Assembly: GCA_948099385.1 (NCBI GenBank)
Contig: CANUEZ040000156.1
Location: 6,717,501 to 6,781,500, forward strand
Length of the DNA: 64,000 nucleotides
Direction of reading: 5' to 3'
Source of the DNA: Fasciola hepatica
Taxonomy: Eukaryota > Platyhelminthes > Trematoda > Plagiorchiida > Fasciolidae
Of the stretch, positions 47,088 through 59,480 are shown in pieces. How positions within the stretch are numbered: the stretch's first letter is position 1; each line of letters begins with the position of its first letter. The notes under the pieces are model-generated. The model saw nothing but the letters and a program-made list of their open reading frames with translations, was not told where the DNA came from and did not search any database. The translations under genes and the position numbers were made by a program.

Positions 47088-47754
47088 CTATAATTTGTTC
47101 ATAAGAAGAAAATTCACTCAGACAAATTCATTTCCAAGTCACAGTTGAATCGTAATTTTACGGAAGTTATCGGTTCGCTTGAAAAACTGAACAAACGCGA
47201 TGGAGTCACTACAGAAATCGAGTTTGCTTTCTGTGCCTGCCTAAAGGTTAGCCACAGTAGGTCTTGTGGATACTAAAGTTGGGTCAAAGAATTCTCACTA
47301 AATTTAACCTTACCGTCAGATAAATTATTGTTATCTAACGTTGTCAATGAGTGATCAATCGCTGGTTTAACGGTCGCTCTCACAGTTTGACGGAAGGGTG
47401 GGTTTTGAGTTCCACGGTTTTGTATACCGTGATCAGAGCTTATTTCAATTTCTTCTCAGTCACTGATAAGGGATGATCGGAGTTCACTTCGTCCCACGAA
47501 TTCAGTCTTTGACCAAGATAGGTAAAATATTTGGACTAGTAGGCTGTATGTCATTAGCGACTGGTTCCGTCGTGGACAGGGCTCAGTGGGAACCCGATAT
47601 ATCACACAAAGTGTGCCATTTTAGATGTTGTTATGACCTTGAAATTTCTTCTAGTTTCCGCGTTTCTGTGGTCTCAATTTATTCAGATTCAAAGTGAATT
47701 GCAATTAAATTCGTTTTCAGTATGATGTGGGTACTTGGGATGATTCAGCGGGCA

Positions 47755-48010
47755 TCATACGTGATACGGCCAGGTACAGCTTCATAGCTATGCACGCTGA
47801 GGAGCTTCGACCAATCGGGATTACCAAGGACAGGTGCAGAAAAATCTCGCTGGGACCGATCAACTTCTAATCAAAAAATTACTTTCTTTGATTTAATATA
47901 TTTCTAAAAAACAGTTCTGCAGCAAAATTACCGAGCTATTCCGCAGCCTTAGTGTTCTTGCTACTTCGGTTTGCGTAGTTGCGGGTGGGAGCAATTTCAA
48001 TACGTCCTAT
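47755..48010 (+). repeat. Dispersed repeat, probable CR1-like 5' end (truncated copy)
   Basis: Same orientation as 19715-19985 and easily aligned to it by eye. Here it is not followed by ORF1 or endonuclease remains, so the copy is truncated. Confidence 0.65.
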
Positions 48011-49282
48011 CAGTTCGGGTATTGGGAATGTTACAGCACCGTTTCATTTAGAGCTCCAGTGGTACATGCGGTTTATTCTAGGTAATCCAGCGAATTCAAC
48101 ATCAAACAGCCGCAGCCTAACCGACTATTCGTCACTGTTCTTCCGTGAAATGATTATAGAGGTATTATTAGTAACTCAGCTAATAACTTTGTTTAACTTC
48201 GAAAGGACCAGTCGTTGCAACTGAATGCTACCCAAGCTCCGGTATACAGTGCACTCTACGAGCCGTACTACAGGGCCAAGCCGTTGGCTTCAAAAGGTTA
48301 GCTTACGGATAAAATCATTCATCAATGGTAAAGGACAGTGGTGCATCATGAGTGCTTTTGAAAATTGATGTTGACTGTAGCTCAGGTTGGTGTTTTTCAG
48401 AGTTCTCGACCTAAACTCCAAGCTCAGCGATCAAAAGCCGTTGAACGACAGTGGTAAATGTTTGGATTTCCCATTGAGTTTATAGTCTAAATACTACCGT
48501 GCAACTGACCGTATCATTACTTGATAATGTATCTGTGTTATTTAGATAGGTAATCGGTGTAATTCGAAGCTAACGCACTTCTTTCCTATAAAGGGCTTTG
48601 AAGGTCAACGTGCGAAACACATTCAGTGATAGAGCATTGCGATGCTTTCGTGTAACACCCACCTGGCCTCAACCAACGTTCGGTTGGCTAGACGTGGGTA
48701 AAAAACGATAAGATACCAGATCTACAAGATGCTTAAGCAGTTTTGAGAAAACCTTCTGATAGAACGTTCTTTGGTTGTTTTATGTTCTCATGATCAATAA
48801 ACTGGGCATTCATCATCAGTCAAAGTGACATCATCGGTGCTTAGACGCTGATCTCTTTATTTTACTTTTACCTATATTGTGTCACTGCTACTTCCTACAA
48901 TTGAACACCAGGTAGACGACGATGGGGTAGGCATGAGTCCATACGAATCCACATGAAAAGGATGAGCACTGTACGTAGTATGCAGTACTTCTAAAGGTAT
49001 GTGCTAATTCGTCATTCAGAATTGAGCTGTTTTATCCTTCAGGCAGCTCCTTCATCCAGCAATTTAAGTTTGTCTCAAGCGTGAATTCGCAAAGCAATTT
49101 AGAGACTACAAAAGACTAAGCTCAACCGCGCCGACAAAAATCAAGTCAATCTGCGTTTGCAATCTTTAGGCCCTAGTCGAGTATTTTTTCCAAAGAGTTT
49201 CCTAACTTATCAGTCACTTTATCACACAAGCCGAATCAACGGGTCCTAAAAAGGTTCCATCAAAATGGCCGGTATCACATAC
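48011..49282. other. Intronic-looking stretch
   Basis: Lies between plakin-like exons. A small perfect-stem hairpin (ACCCAC...CAACC-loop-GGTTG...GTGGGT) occurs at 48657-48699. No exon recognised. Confidence 0.4.
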
Positions 49283-49415
49283 TCATTGGTTGGATTTGTT
49301 TCGAACTGAATGACGCGAACAATTTTCGCATCTGATTGTCCCCGTAGTCGGTGAGTGACTGTAAACCGGATTTCATTTCATTCAGTTGATCTTCTTGGTT
49401 AGATTTTATATCACC
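49283..49415 (-). CDS. Exon of the plakin-like gene (spectrin-repeat helix)
   Basis: 133 bp between CTTCCTTTACAG (strong acceptor) and CAATGA/GTATGT (good donor). Frame: GDIKSNQEDQLNEMKSGLQS then LTDYGDNQMRKLFASFSSKQ, a charged, heptad-like helix. It starts in phase 0, as the exon 51129-50957 requires, and ends with one spare base that the next exon uses. Its helical character agrees with spectrin-repeat structure; the family is not set by this exon alone. Confidence 0.7.
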
Positions 49416-50439
49416 CTGTAAAGGAAGATAAGTTGTATAATCAATCTTGAACAACAAAGCATTCTCAATTAGAAACAAAACATCCATAAAGGTAATCTAA
49501 TCATTATGATAAACAATGACAATTTCAAAAATAAATGAAATTACTATAGTTTAAAGTTAATTTTTCTTGTGAACTAACAGACGCCGGTCACTAGGATTAA
49601 ATCAGATTAACAATAGGGGGTATAAAAACATGATAGATATTTTATATCACTGGGAAAGCATTTTCCACGCAACATCAAGAAAGGCGATGAATGGTTTTTC
49701 TGGGGATTAATGTATAGAAAGCTTGGAGTTTGCGTTGAGCATCTCAGTACTAGTGCAAATGGCAGCGGAACAGCAAAAGAAAAAAATAGTCGAAGGGGTT
49801 TTTGACTTGTCTGATCAACATGCATGCGGGGAAACAGTGAAACGAACAATTTGCTTAAATCGAGAATCGAAATATCAACAAGAGGAAAAAGGGTCCTTCG
49901 TCTTCAGACTTAACTGTCAGTGACCTAGGTAGCAGAGTGACTATTCCTCAGCAAATTGGGGTGGGGTTCGTTCTTTCCCTATTGAGTTTATTGTCGAAGA
50001 AGGAAACTGTTCATAGTGGTTGACCAAACAAACACCCTTTGACAAGACCAAACTAATCGATCATTTCGGAATAGTGAACGCGTTCTACTGCACGCGAATA
50101 CGTGTCCGTGCCAATAGACTCACAACAATTAAGGAGGCATGAAGTTGCTTTTTATAAAACAATAAGCATTACAAGTCAAAGAAACGAAACATTTTTGAGT
50201 GTCAACAATTTCGAAAGCAAAATTACTACAATTTCCTGATGCCAAAGCTATAATCTTTAGTAGTATTAGAAGGGAGGGTTTTCATCCTTATGAACCTTTT
50301 TATAACTACAGGCTAATCATCACCGTTCACTTATGGCAATTAGCTACTCAGATTTGTAGTGGGGAGAAGCTGCTACTGAAAGTCAGTGGATAAATTTATT
50401 GTCTCCACTGAAGCCCCATATTTGAATGCTAATAGAATA

Positions 50440-50740
50440 TATGGGTAGCATAAATGGTCGTGATAGCACCTCTCTGTAGTAATTCAAATGCCTCTACACA
50501 AGGTCCAGTACGCCATAGCTTCGTTTGCGGTATTCAACCAATGAGGCGAAGTAGGACCCCAAAAGTCAGATAGTGTAGATACAGCGGAATGGCTTCGTGA
50601 TTCGTCAGTACTTCATCTACCAACAAGGACATGCCTCCTTTTGTATAGAAACGAGCTAGTACCAGCCAAATGTGGCACAGTATACTCCTGTTATTTTTGT
50701 CCAGCCTTGTCAGGTCCTAGTGCGAGCTTTCCTTTACGTA
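50440..50740 (+). repeat. Dispersed repeat related to 45440-45590
   Basis: Shared word order includes GTAGATNCAG, CTTCGTGATTCGTCAGTA / TACGATTGGCTAGTAA, CCTCTTTTGTA / CCTCCTTTTGTA and AGTGCCAACCAAA / AGTACCAGCCAAA. Probably a piece of the RTE-like family. Confidence 0.55.
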
Positions 50741-50827
50741 CCATTGGCCCGAAACATACAATTCTTACGCTCACTCATAGTTCGATAGCTAAACATTTGA
50801 GTGGCGCGAAAATGTATTCGTATATAC

Positions 50828-50830
<3 letters not shown>

Positions 50831-50876
<46 letters not shown>
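50831..50876. repeat. (TA)n microsatellite
   Basis: Pure TA tract of about 46 bp within the plakin-like gene, immediately after the dispersed repeat at 50440-50740. Confidence 0.95.
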
Positions 50877-50878
<2 letters not shown>

Positions 50879-50956
50879 TATGAAACCCCTGTCCTACAGT
50901 TTACCGATGTAAACTACTGTTCAGATAGTGAATAAGTGACTCACTTCTTTGTTTAC

Positions 50957-51129
50957 CAGATTTTCCATATACTGCCGATACGTTGGGAGCAATAAAACCG
51001 CCCAGTCACCAATAATGTCCGTCCAAGATCCGAATAGTGTTGCTTGAAATCTGGCATCAATAGAAGACATTTTACGCAAGAATGGATAAAAGAACTATTT
51101 GAACCAATCGCTCGGGATCGTAAACCAAC
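50957..51129 (-). CDS. Exon of the plakin-like gene, with an in-frame TAG
   Basis: 173 bp between TTTTGGCTCAG and AATCTG/GTAAAC. The frame required by the preceding exon reads SWFTIPSDWFK, then TAG at 51097-51095, then FFYPFLRKMSSIDARFQATL, FGSWTDIIGDWAVLLL, PTYRQYMENL, and exits in phase 0 to match the next exon. The coding signal on both sides of the TAG is good. Possible explanations are a sequencing error, a disabling allele, or a second tiny intron or alternative acceptor (AAATAG/TTC would skip the stop but breaks the phase with the upstream exon). A RhoGEF (DH) reading of the C-terminal part was considered and dropped. Confidence 0.55.
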
Positions 51130-51157
51130 CTGAGCCAAAAAAGTGGGTCTTATTTAC
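51130..51157 (-). other. Predicted 28-nt intron
   Basis: Minus strand GTAAATAAG...TTTTTTGGCTCAG: intron ends are canonical, with a polypyrimidine run before the AG. Removing it joins phase-1 frames on both sides. At 28 nt it would be among the shortest spliceosomal introns. Confidence 0.45.
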
Positions 51158-51296
51158 TTCCGTCAAAAGCTTGAATAAAAAAGTCTGAAATAGTCGTTTG
51201 TACAATGTATCCCGAACCATTTGGCTGCATATCAGCAAACGCGCCTATTGTCGTCATTGTAATCATTGGTACAGTTGATAAAATGACCTTTGGAAA
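51158..51296 (-). CDS. Exon of the plakin-like gene (helix after the SH3)
   Basis: Frame FPKVILSTVPMITMTTIGAF, ADMQPNGSGYIVQTTIS, DFFIQAFDGS. In plakins the post-SH3 repeat has a comparable PGE...(I/V)...L...Y-DFL-DS segment at this distance, and PNGSGYIVQTTISDFFIQAF lines up with it. The phase-0 acceptor is TTTTCTGCCTGAG at 51297-51298. A better-looking TCTCCTAG acceptor at 51332-51333 would add 12 codons but needs a phase-1 upstream exon that I do not find. Donor is GGA-A/GTAAAT. Confidence 0.55.
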
Positions 51297-51674
51297 CTCA
51301 GGCAGAAAAGAAGTCAGTGATGCGTCATACTCTAGGAGAGAAAGAAAATGAGCGGTATGGGAGAAAATAAATACAACCAAGGTGTAGAAAACAAACTGAT
51401 ATGCCACCTGAGTGTATCAGAGAGAATAGCCCCAGTTTCCGGATATTTGAACAATCTCGTGTTTGTAATGTTTTAAATGACCTTTACCGAGATGCTTGGA
51501 ATTACATGATGGGACGAGAAAACATTGCTTCCACCTCACAGTGTTATTATTTTATGCAATTTCGCAACAACTTTCATGACATGGATAACATTTCTCAAAA
51601 CTTAGATAAAAACCACCGCAAGTAACCTTTAGAACTCGTGTAGAATATTCCGAATGACGAAGTATTTTCAGTAC

Positions 51675-51785
51675 CTGTGACTTTCTGTGAGAATCCGTTC
51701 TAAACGATTTTTTGACGACCTCGGTTCTCATCCATTGGACAGCATGTTCGGAAATCACAAATAGATTTGTCATTGCAAAAACGCC
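51675..51785 (-). CDS. Exon of the plakin-like gene (helix after the SH3)
   Basis: 111 bp, 37 codons, phase 0 at both ends, between CTCAATTAG and CACAG/GTACTG. Frame: GVFAMTNLFVISEHAVQWMR, TEVVKKSFRTDSHRKSQ. Joined to the previous exon, the spacing of V.A...L.V.....V.W matches the long helix that follows the SH3 in plakins (V.ALW..LH......SW). That helix is one of the better family clues here. Confidence 0.6.
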
Positions 51786-52039
51786 CTAATTGAGGTGTGA
51801 CTATATATACGAATCTCAAAATTGGACGACAATTATAACAACCTATTTGTTTGCTTTCTTCTCCATATGCTTTTTAGTCAAGGTGAGGACTGAACATAAT
51901 AGGAAGAACGCGAGCGTGTTGCACCTTTTTCCAATACATGTTTCTATCAAGTTCGGTTCAGTTCATTCAGCCACTAACCTTGCACACCTGTGCTCCGGTT
52001 TCGGTTGCATAAAATGAAAAAGCCGAAGGCACAGTAAGA

Positions 52040-53220
52040 CTTGGGTGCATCTACGTCACTGGCAACGAAACCTAGCCGTATCATTTATTGCCCCAATCAT
52101 CTGGTTGGTGGATTTCGAAAGTCTCACACATCCCACTTGGCCAAATCCACTGATCAAGGTTTTCATACCTTTCTTTCATGTCATGAACTGAGTACCTCGA
52201 CCTACCTTCCAACTATTACCCGCCTCTGAAAACAGTAGACTCCGAGGAATTCTAGCCGTGGGTATACGTAACACGCCCCAATCATCTCAACCTATTCAGA
52301 CCCAGTGATTGTTCGAGTGACTGATCACAGGGCCTCAACACCCTACCCCTCAGCTCTGTTTTACTGATGCCGTGCTCCCACAATATTCAAGCAATATAGC
52401 GGAGATATCGATGCTCAGACACCGACAGTCTTCTCCCACTTTCTGCTCTTAAAGGGGGTTTTTCTAAGCCGGATAAAAGAACCAATCTAAACACCGCAGT
52501 GTACACTCGACCACTGATTAACAACCGGATGCCTCGAGATAGATGATCGAACTTGGTAAAAGCTAATCCAGCCTTCCGTATTCTCCACGACACCTAATCT
52601 GTTATCTGACCACTTTGTGAGATGTAACTTCTTAAGTAACAAAACTTATTTGCTTCAGGTACCACCTCCCCTGCGTGTAGCCTCAACCCAGTCCTGCAGG
52701 AACACTCTACAATTTGAAGGTGCAAAAGGCATCACTAATATTGCCACACTGTTGTTTAGGCCCATTAGAAAAGCTCGTGAACCGGTCTGGATCTTCACTC
52801 AGGAGAACAACATCGTCCACTTATTCGAAGTTAGACAGCTTACTATCTGAATAAAGATCGATACCACTATGCTCACACCAGAGTACGGCTAACTCAAGAA
52901 CCAATACTGTTGCGGAATTGAAGAGGAAGGGCTATAAAAAGCAGCCGTATGGGACATCAGTTCTCAAAGTGAATTCCGGTGAAAGATAAACGTAAGCATG
53001 AAGTCAAATTAGGCTGTTTTTGATTCACAGAAGATGAATAGAATTTTCTGGCACTCCCCTCAATGAGCTCTAGTGTCAGAGAACTGTGTGGTCGACAGTG
53101 TCGAATGCTGCTTTCATATCAAGGGAGACAGTTGTTATAGACCTACGAAAGGTGTGCTTGTGATCTACAATTTGATGGTTAAACATATACGGTCTATACA
53201 ACCCCGACCTTGTCTGAAAA
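52040..53220 (-). mobile_element. RTE-like retrotransposon remnant inside the plakin-like gene
   Basis: Minus strand in broken frames: FRQGRGCIDRIC-like start, ECSCRTGLRLHAGEV, NKFCYLRSYISQSGQITD (compare VD.F.YLGS.IS..G...D), SWRIRKAGLAFTKFDHL (compare RI.KAR.AF..L.HLW), RVYTAVFRLVLLSG and LRAESGRRLSVSEHRYLRYI (compare LRAED.RRL.VFDHRCLR.I), then an RLRWLGRV segment. The block order matches the RTE clade and the copy at 32.2-33.9 kb. Confidence 0.8.
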
Positions 53221-54075
53221 GTGTTCGATTCTCATGAGTACACGATTGTGGGGGCTAGAGTATCGGTGAAGTATAATCCAATACAGATTTTCTTGTTTTT
53301 ATTCGGCTCTGAATTTCCTAAGCAGCAAGGATACTCTTCGTTGTCAAATTTCGTTTACAATCAGATTCGCCTTCCTGTACAAGCACCTGAAAAGCTTATG
53401 GACATTAGAATACCTTGAGAAAATACAATATTACCGAAACTAAGTGAGGAATATTTAGCAGTTTGTATTTGGGATCCAAAAGTGGTCTATTTTTAATCTT
53501 TCTTGCTACAAATGAAATGTTTCGCGCAGAAAGCAGTGTATGTTATCCATCGAAAGTTCGACTTCGCATTGGGAAAATAGATGACAAAGAATTGGAGAAC
53601 CAAACCATGAAAGAATGACGAATCATTTAGAAGGGCGAATTCTTTATTGATTCTGATTAGCACGATAACAACACATCACACTGGCAGCTAACATTCTTTA
53701 TAAAAAAACTGGACCAAGTGGTTAGTGATTAAATGATCCCAAGTTATCAATACCATCCTTAGTGATACAATGTCAGGTCGTGTTAGGAGTATCAAATCTG
53801 TCAGACCGGCCAAGTGAAAGTATGACAACTTTGATTTTATTTAGCTGGAAGAAGAACTAGATGTGTGCCTTGAAGGTTAAAAATGCGATTTCGTAATCAC
53901 ATATGACAATAGTTCAAGGTGATAAAAATATGATACAGACTGAGAAATACAAGCATTATCTAGCACTACTGTTGACGAAAAGCGATTCACCCGTAGCTGG
54001 ACCAGGAAATCAGTCCATTGGTATGCGGAAATCGAGGGTTTGATTTTAGAGCTCCGACACCCAACACAGCAGTAC
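53221..54075. other. Intronic-looking stretch
   Basis: Between exons of the plakin-like gene and an RTE-like remnant. No further exon recognised. Confidence 0.35.
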
Positions 54076-54150
54076 TGATGAATCCTGAAAGTAACATGCA
54101 GTTCCGTCTAGTGCTTCTGTGATAAAAGGTGTCGTTGTTAGTGCAGAAAT
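54076..54150 (-). CDS. Exon of the plakin-like gene, start of the post-SH3 helix
   Basis: 75 bp, 25 codons, phase 0/0, between CTTGTTTAACAG (good acceptor) and TCATCA/GTACTG. Frame ISALTTTPFITEALDGTACY-FQDSS. The EAL..A pattern is where plakins have the start of the helix after the SH3 (P...EA...A..+.Q.Y..V). An in-frame TAA just before the acceptor confirms the boundary. A longer version using GTGTCG as donor (adding VLLCW) is possible but fits the family spacing less well. Confidence 0.6.
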
Positions 54151-54765
54151 CTGTTAAACAAGAAAATCCCCTAAAAACAGAGAAGAAATTGGCCATTTAT
54201 TCACCTAAGTAACTTGGTAACTACGGATGAACGGTGATGGTAAGAGAGATTTTGGTGAAGTGGCCGCTGAAAACGTTGATAGTTTGGATAACAATACTAA
54301 TAGACATGCTCAGAATGATAAGAATCACCCGTGTAATCATGTGGAAACTGAAGCTTGAGGCTAAAAACAAGGTAAATCACACTTGAAAGATGAACTGGAA
54401 GACCGCCAATTCATAGCAGAATGGTAACTGAGATATTCACTCATATGGAGGTTTACTATTCAGCATTTATTTTCTGCAACATGGGCAAGAAATTCACAAA
54501 GAATATACCTGGAATAAGGGTATATTCACAAGGTTGATCTCCGAACAAAGTGACTATTATTGGACCTAGATTTTGTACATAATTGTCTCAGCATCTGAGA
54601 GGTACACACATAAGTGTGCATTATTTGAACACAGAGTTCAATAGCATTAGAATGCACGAGGTATTCCGGACCACTTTGTTGCATCTTCGCTAGTGAATAC
54701 TGCAGTCAATGTGATCATTATCAACGGGAAGCTGGATGTTTTCACGAGACCAAACTCAAAGGTGC

Positions 54766-54786
54766 ACACACACACACACACACACA
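54766..54786. repeat. Short (CA)n tract
   Basis: About ten CA repeats next to a repeat tail (54870-55260). Confidence 0.9.
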
Positions 54787-54869
54787 ACAATTGATGGCAG
54801 ATAAAAACGTCGCCAAGGCAAGGCTAATGTAGTTATCTACTCTCGCTGTTTGCGTAGTAAGAAGTGATG

Positions 54870-55260
54870 GTGGGTACATTATTGGTTATAAGGTTTTTTA
54901 GTCTGTTCCACTAACTCCAGTAAGAAAACTCTCTTACCTTCAAAACAACTCGTTTTACTAACGAACAACACTCAGCTTACATAAGATGCACGGTGATCAT
55001 AGACAAATTCTTCCAATAAAAGGTATTGGTTAAGCTGTTATTCATGACCGGCTCTTCTGGCGGGTTAGTCTGAATATAGACCCGACCGACTAATCGACTG
55101 TGGTTGATTCAGACAACTGTTGTGACTGACTGGTGCGTCGATCCGCTTTCCCTGTTCTAATCTTGTCTTGAATTCTGGACAGGTGCTGACGTGCGGCCTA
55201 CTAATAAGACTGGGCCGTCTGTCGGTCACATGTCAGTCCATATGCACACAGTTAACAGTT
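54870..55260 (+). mobile_element. 3' tail of an RTE-like family element
   Basis: Same orientation and word order as 46290-46690 (TTAACTCCAGTAAGAAAAC / TTAGCTCTAGTGAGAAGAC and ACATAAGATGCA / ACATAGGATGCA). No coding remains accompany it, so it is a solo 3' end. Confidence 0.55.
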
Positions 55261-56027
55261 GTTTTAGTCAAGCAGTGTGCTCGTGGTGTAGAAATAGTGT
55301 TACCATGATAGAGAAGCAGAATAAGTGGCCACCAGAAGCAAAACTGGGGAATGTTCCAGAAAGTGAAAAGTGTTATTTCGGGTGGACACGGGTGAATAGT
55401 TAGATATCAAGATCGTCGGCAGCGGTTTTATACGAGCCCTCAGGTCGTATTCAATCTTCAGTCGTTTTAAACACATTAGATCAACGTATAGTTAAAACAC
55501 GATGAAAATCATAGATTATGAACTTACTTCAGTTCTCTAGGTAATTCAAAGAATGCAAAATGTTCTGAAAAATGAAATTTCTCAGTGGCTTAGGAGCAAT
55601 ATCGTTAATATTTGGAACTTCAGTCTGGAAAATATAAATCGTACATTAATTCCCACAAAAAGCAGCAGGATCCGGTGCAGGGACAACAAAGTACACTAAT
55701 TGTTGAGAACGTCACAGGAAATAGGCAAGTAACGAATATGAATATCGTTATTGGAAAATTTAATTCATTGCGCAATTCGCCATCCCTTGACGGGGCTCGA
55801 AAATAGGTCGATTCAGTTCTTTTTAATCTCACTGAAAACCTTTTAGCAATGGAATGAGAACTAGTACGTTCCATAGTTCACTAATTGTTTTGTTTAGTTC
55901 GTGAAGGAGACTAACGTTCTTTGACTTTGTTGGGAAAAAGTAGAATATGCGTATGACTCGGCATCGATTCTGAAAATACCATCACGTACTTGGAAGCCAA
56001 AGCCTTGTTGTTGGAGAAGAAATTCAC
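55261..56027. other. Intronic-looking stretch
   Basis: Between exons of the plakin-like gene. The coding-looking frames continuing from 56027 down to 55894 in two frames are downstream of the chosen donor; if the donor used is GTACGT at 56003-55998 the exon would extend about 25 bp. Confidence 0.35.
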
Positions 56028-56486
56028 CCTGCATTTCTTTTTTCGCTTGGATCGCGTGATATCCGAGCAAGAACTGCCACTGTCGACTTCTGCCCCGATA
56101 CTGCCACCATCTTTCGATTGCTCCTGCTCCACCCCCTGACCCGCGTACACACTGATCCGACTGGAATGCTCCTGTTGGGGACTCGATGCCGGACTGGCCT
56201 CGGGAGATGTTAGCCACAAACATCCCGCAGGTATTGTGGTTGTGTGTCTACCGTCCGTAGTCTCAGTGGTCCACTCACGTAAAAGATCGGCAGCGACCTG
56301 GCTGTTTGCCCACACACGTACCGCATCACCTCGATGAAGCCATGCATCGGGCGCAACACGAATAGAGGCAAGTAGATTGGCAGAGTGACGACCGGCCGGT
56401 AAGTGCTTACGATAGTGCAGTGGTGCCACCACTCGAGACTGCGTGGATAGTTGACGTGCAGTGCCGGCCAGTTCCATAAATCTAGT
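56028..56486 (-). CDS. Plakin-like exon encoding an atypical SH3 domain
   Basis: 459 bp, 153 codons, phase 0 at both ends: acceptor TTTTATTGACAG, donor TGCAGG/GTGAAT. In order: a spectrin-helix end, TRFMELAGTARQLSTQSRV (plakins: L...A..L.PL.+R), a linker PLHYRKHLPAG, then LLASIRVAPDAWLHRGDAVR, WANSQVAADLLREWTTET, TDGRHTTTIPAGCLWL. RGD..R..NS......W.....G....IPA.C follows the plakin SH3 pattern (KGDEC.L..NS....W.V....G....VPS.CF). The domain is followed by a Ser/Gln-rich, then basic RSKRKKKCR segment that plakins lack, a lineage-specific insertion. Aromatic ligand residues of normal SH3 are missing, as in plakins. Confidence 0.6.
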
Positions 56487-59480
56487 CTGTCAATAAAATG
56501 TAAGTGAAGTTAACAGATGCTATTCAATAAAGAAAGAGCGATGGAATTCCTGTACTCATATCTGCTAAATCTACTCATAGTACAACGCACCTAACGATGT
56601 GATAATGTTTCACTTCGACTTGTTTGATAACTGTCACTATATCTCTAGGCAAGCATTTCTAAAAATAAGATCCAGTGAATATTTGTCAACATTTAGTTCT
56701 TAGAATCAAAGGAAGACTTTGAAAGGAAGTTTTCAAAAAGCCCCATTCAGTTTTGTCTTGGTTTAAAGTACTGAAATTGGAGTTTAACAGTACCTTATAA
56801 AGAAATGATCAATTATACATTAGTATTACGCTCTTGCAAATGATCAAGCACCATGTGTATCATATATTTTTTAGTACACTGTGCAGCTCAACATTATCTG
56901 CATCCTGATGCTGGAATTGAGTTTGTGAACGAGGTCCTCAGAAATTTATAATTGCTATCTACCTATGTGAATTCAAATTTCCAGCCGTCATCAGTATTGT
57001 TAAATAGCATTTGGGGTTCAATTGTGATCATGGGCTGTTAACCACGTTATTTCTGATCCTGACAAACAGGAAGCAGTTCACGGAAGAAGGTTGCATCAGG
57101 CGTGGCCAGAAGAAATGGCATTTTGTCATTCGGTTCACTTGAATGGTTGCACTGATATCAGTAACTAATCCGGTTGGTACATTATGAAATCATTAGAAAA
57201 ACTGCACAAAATACCAGTTACTGATTACGTGAGACGCTTAGGTAGTTCCATTTCCCTGCAGATCAAAGAATTTGAATAACTACCGATCTGTTAATTACCA
57301 TTTTGTTCTATAAACGGAAAGAAAAATAAAATACATCTGGTAGATCTTGAACTTTTGACAGAAGATTAGCTGCTTGATGTGAATTAAGATACTGAATCAA
57401 AAGTCAGTGGTTGCCTAATGAACAGCTTTCAGAAACATTCCAAAGCAGTAAACTATTTGCTTTTCTTTTTCTTTGTATAGAATTTGCCAACATCTACTTC
57501 TAAAGAGTGATTTTCGTAGTTTGTGCTCATCCCGCTATGTACATTTTTATTCTTGCATCCCAAGAAAGTTGTTTGGGCGAGCAGTCTGCCTGTGCCACAA
57601 GGAAAGTAAGTTGAAAATCTGGGTGATCCATTACTGGGGGAGGGGGAAATCCCTTGCTTCATCTAGGTCTTCTTCGACGGTCTCGTCTCAGGAGGTGGCC
57701 ACGGGCATTCCAACGTATTCAGAGAGAGGATAACATTTGCTCGGTCTTCAATGTATTTTGTCGGAAATAGATGCACCTTGTCTCCAGTTGGTGTGTTGTG
57801 TAACTCAGCGGTTGGAGGAGGTTGTTGTTCATCGCATCGGGCATACTCAGAAATAAAACGTTATCGACGATTGCTGATTAGTCAGCTCATGCACATGTTT
57901 ATGAAGAGGTAGATCACACAACAACGTGCAGGAAATGAGAACATTCTTTGACTGCAGAAGAGCAGCTAAATATCGCTCAGTTAGAGTGACGTATATTTTA
58001 CTCGGTCATCACAAGACACAGTTAGTTCGTCACCAGCACTGTTCCATCCCGAGGATGTCAGGAAGTTCCGCTAACAGTCGCCGTTAGATTAAACAGAAGA
58101 TTACGTAATTCTCCTTCCTCCCCCCCCCCTCTCTATACATCTTGGGGGGTCTGTGTAGATTGCCGGTAAGTGTGCTGGAAACCCACTTGTTGAAAACAGC
58201 AGCATCTCCTCCTACTCTTACTCACCGTCAACCTAAGTGAAAGAGGGATAATCATGGCTGGTTCAGTGCTCAGTCATGAATATTTTCTGTTACCCATTTC
58301 TCAATAAGGACCAAGATTGTTGTCTTTTTGGTAAGTTTTGTAGTACACTACTCACTCTTCCACTCAGAAACCCCGCAAATGTGGGATACAGAATGCTGGG
58401 GCCTGCATCTATCATATGCCACGGCACTGAATGTTATACTGGTTATCTTGAGTTTGACTTCCGGCACAAATGTCACTAGGATTGGTCATCGAAACTTAGG
58501 CCACCTCCGTGAATCTCACATATTCTGTATTTATCGTTTATTCTCGTATCTGAGTGAGCGTTTTAGACAAACGGGTCACAGAGCAGTCGAAAAGGCTTTC
58601 CTTAAATTATACGACTGTCTCTGTGTTTCTTAGATAAAGTACAACTGCTGAAGCTTGCCAACACCTTAACCATACCAAGAGCAAAGGAATCAACATATTT
58701 GATGACAGAAACAAGTAGTCGTAGTCCACGAGATGTGCCAGATAGATGGAATCAACTTATGAACTCACTTTTTCGGGCATACTCAAAATCAATCAAATAT
58801 ATCAACAGTGCCTATTTATATTAAAGGTGTCCAGTCCATTCGAAGTCAGTCATAATCAGATCGAGAGGACAATCACGTTCTTTTTATACCTTTCTTTATC
58901 TTACTGCGTTCAGTTTATGTGAAGCAATTACGTTCATTATTGTTTTGGGCAACTAACTACTTATTTAGTCAGTAAGCAGTATACATACCCCACTGCACAA
59001 TTAGTACCGACGGGCTGTGAACAATTTTCCATGTGATGACTTCAACTGCCATGCATTCTAATTCAACCTATCCAGCACGGACCACGCAGCGGCCTCCTCG
59101 ATACTGACCACCATAAGATAATATTGATGTGATGATTTTTTAGGACGGCAGAAATACACCTACAAGTATATAACCGCGTAAGAGTAACAACCCGCCTTCT
59201 CACTAACGGTGTTGGGTCTGAGTAGTTGACTGATGGCACAAAGTGTCGCCAGAGCTGTTCTCCTCAATGTTCTCAAAACCCATAAACTTTAAAACAGCAA
59301 ACATTTGTGTTTTTTAACCTTTTCTTCACCTTTCTTCCCTCAAACACAGATATGATAAACTCTCAAAACATGGCACAAAAACTAAACCTATTAGACTAGT
59401 TCAGGTTTTTACATCTAAAAATATTTTAGCTGACAATTTAATGTATGCCTGATATGCGTTTGATCTACCGAAAAACATAC
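56487..59480. other. Intronic-looking stretch, 3 kb
   Basis: Intron between plakin-like exons by inference. Frames at 57453-57733 and 58276-58633 show no recognisable motif; the second is a Leu/Ser-rich plus-strand frame. A poly-C run at 58122-58130. Nothing else identified. Confidence 0.35.

Noticed and set aside
50957..51060. RhoGEF (DH) domain reading of the exon containing FGSWTDIIGDWAV
   Set aside because: Loose resemblance only; no PH domain follows, and the neighbouring exons fit a plakin-like layout better.
55894..56223. Second open frame overlapping the SH3 exon as a separate gene
   Set aside because: It shadows the phase-matched frame; the SH3 pattern and splice phases are in the other frame.
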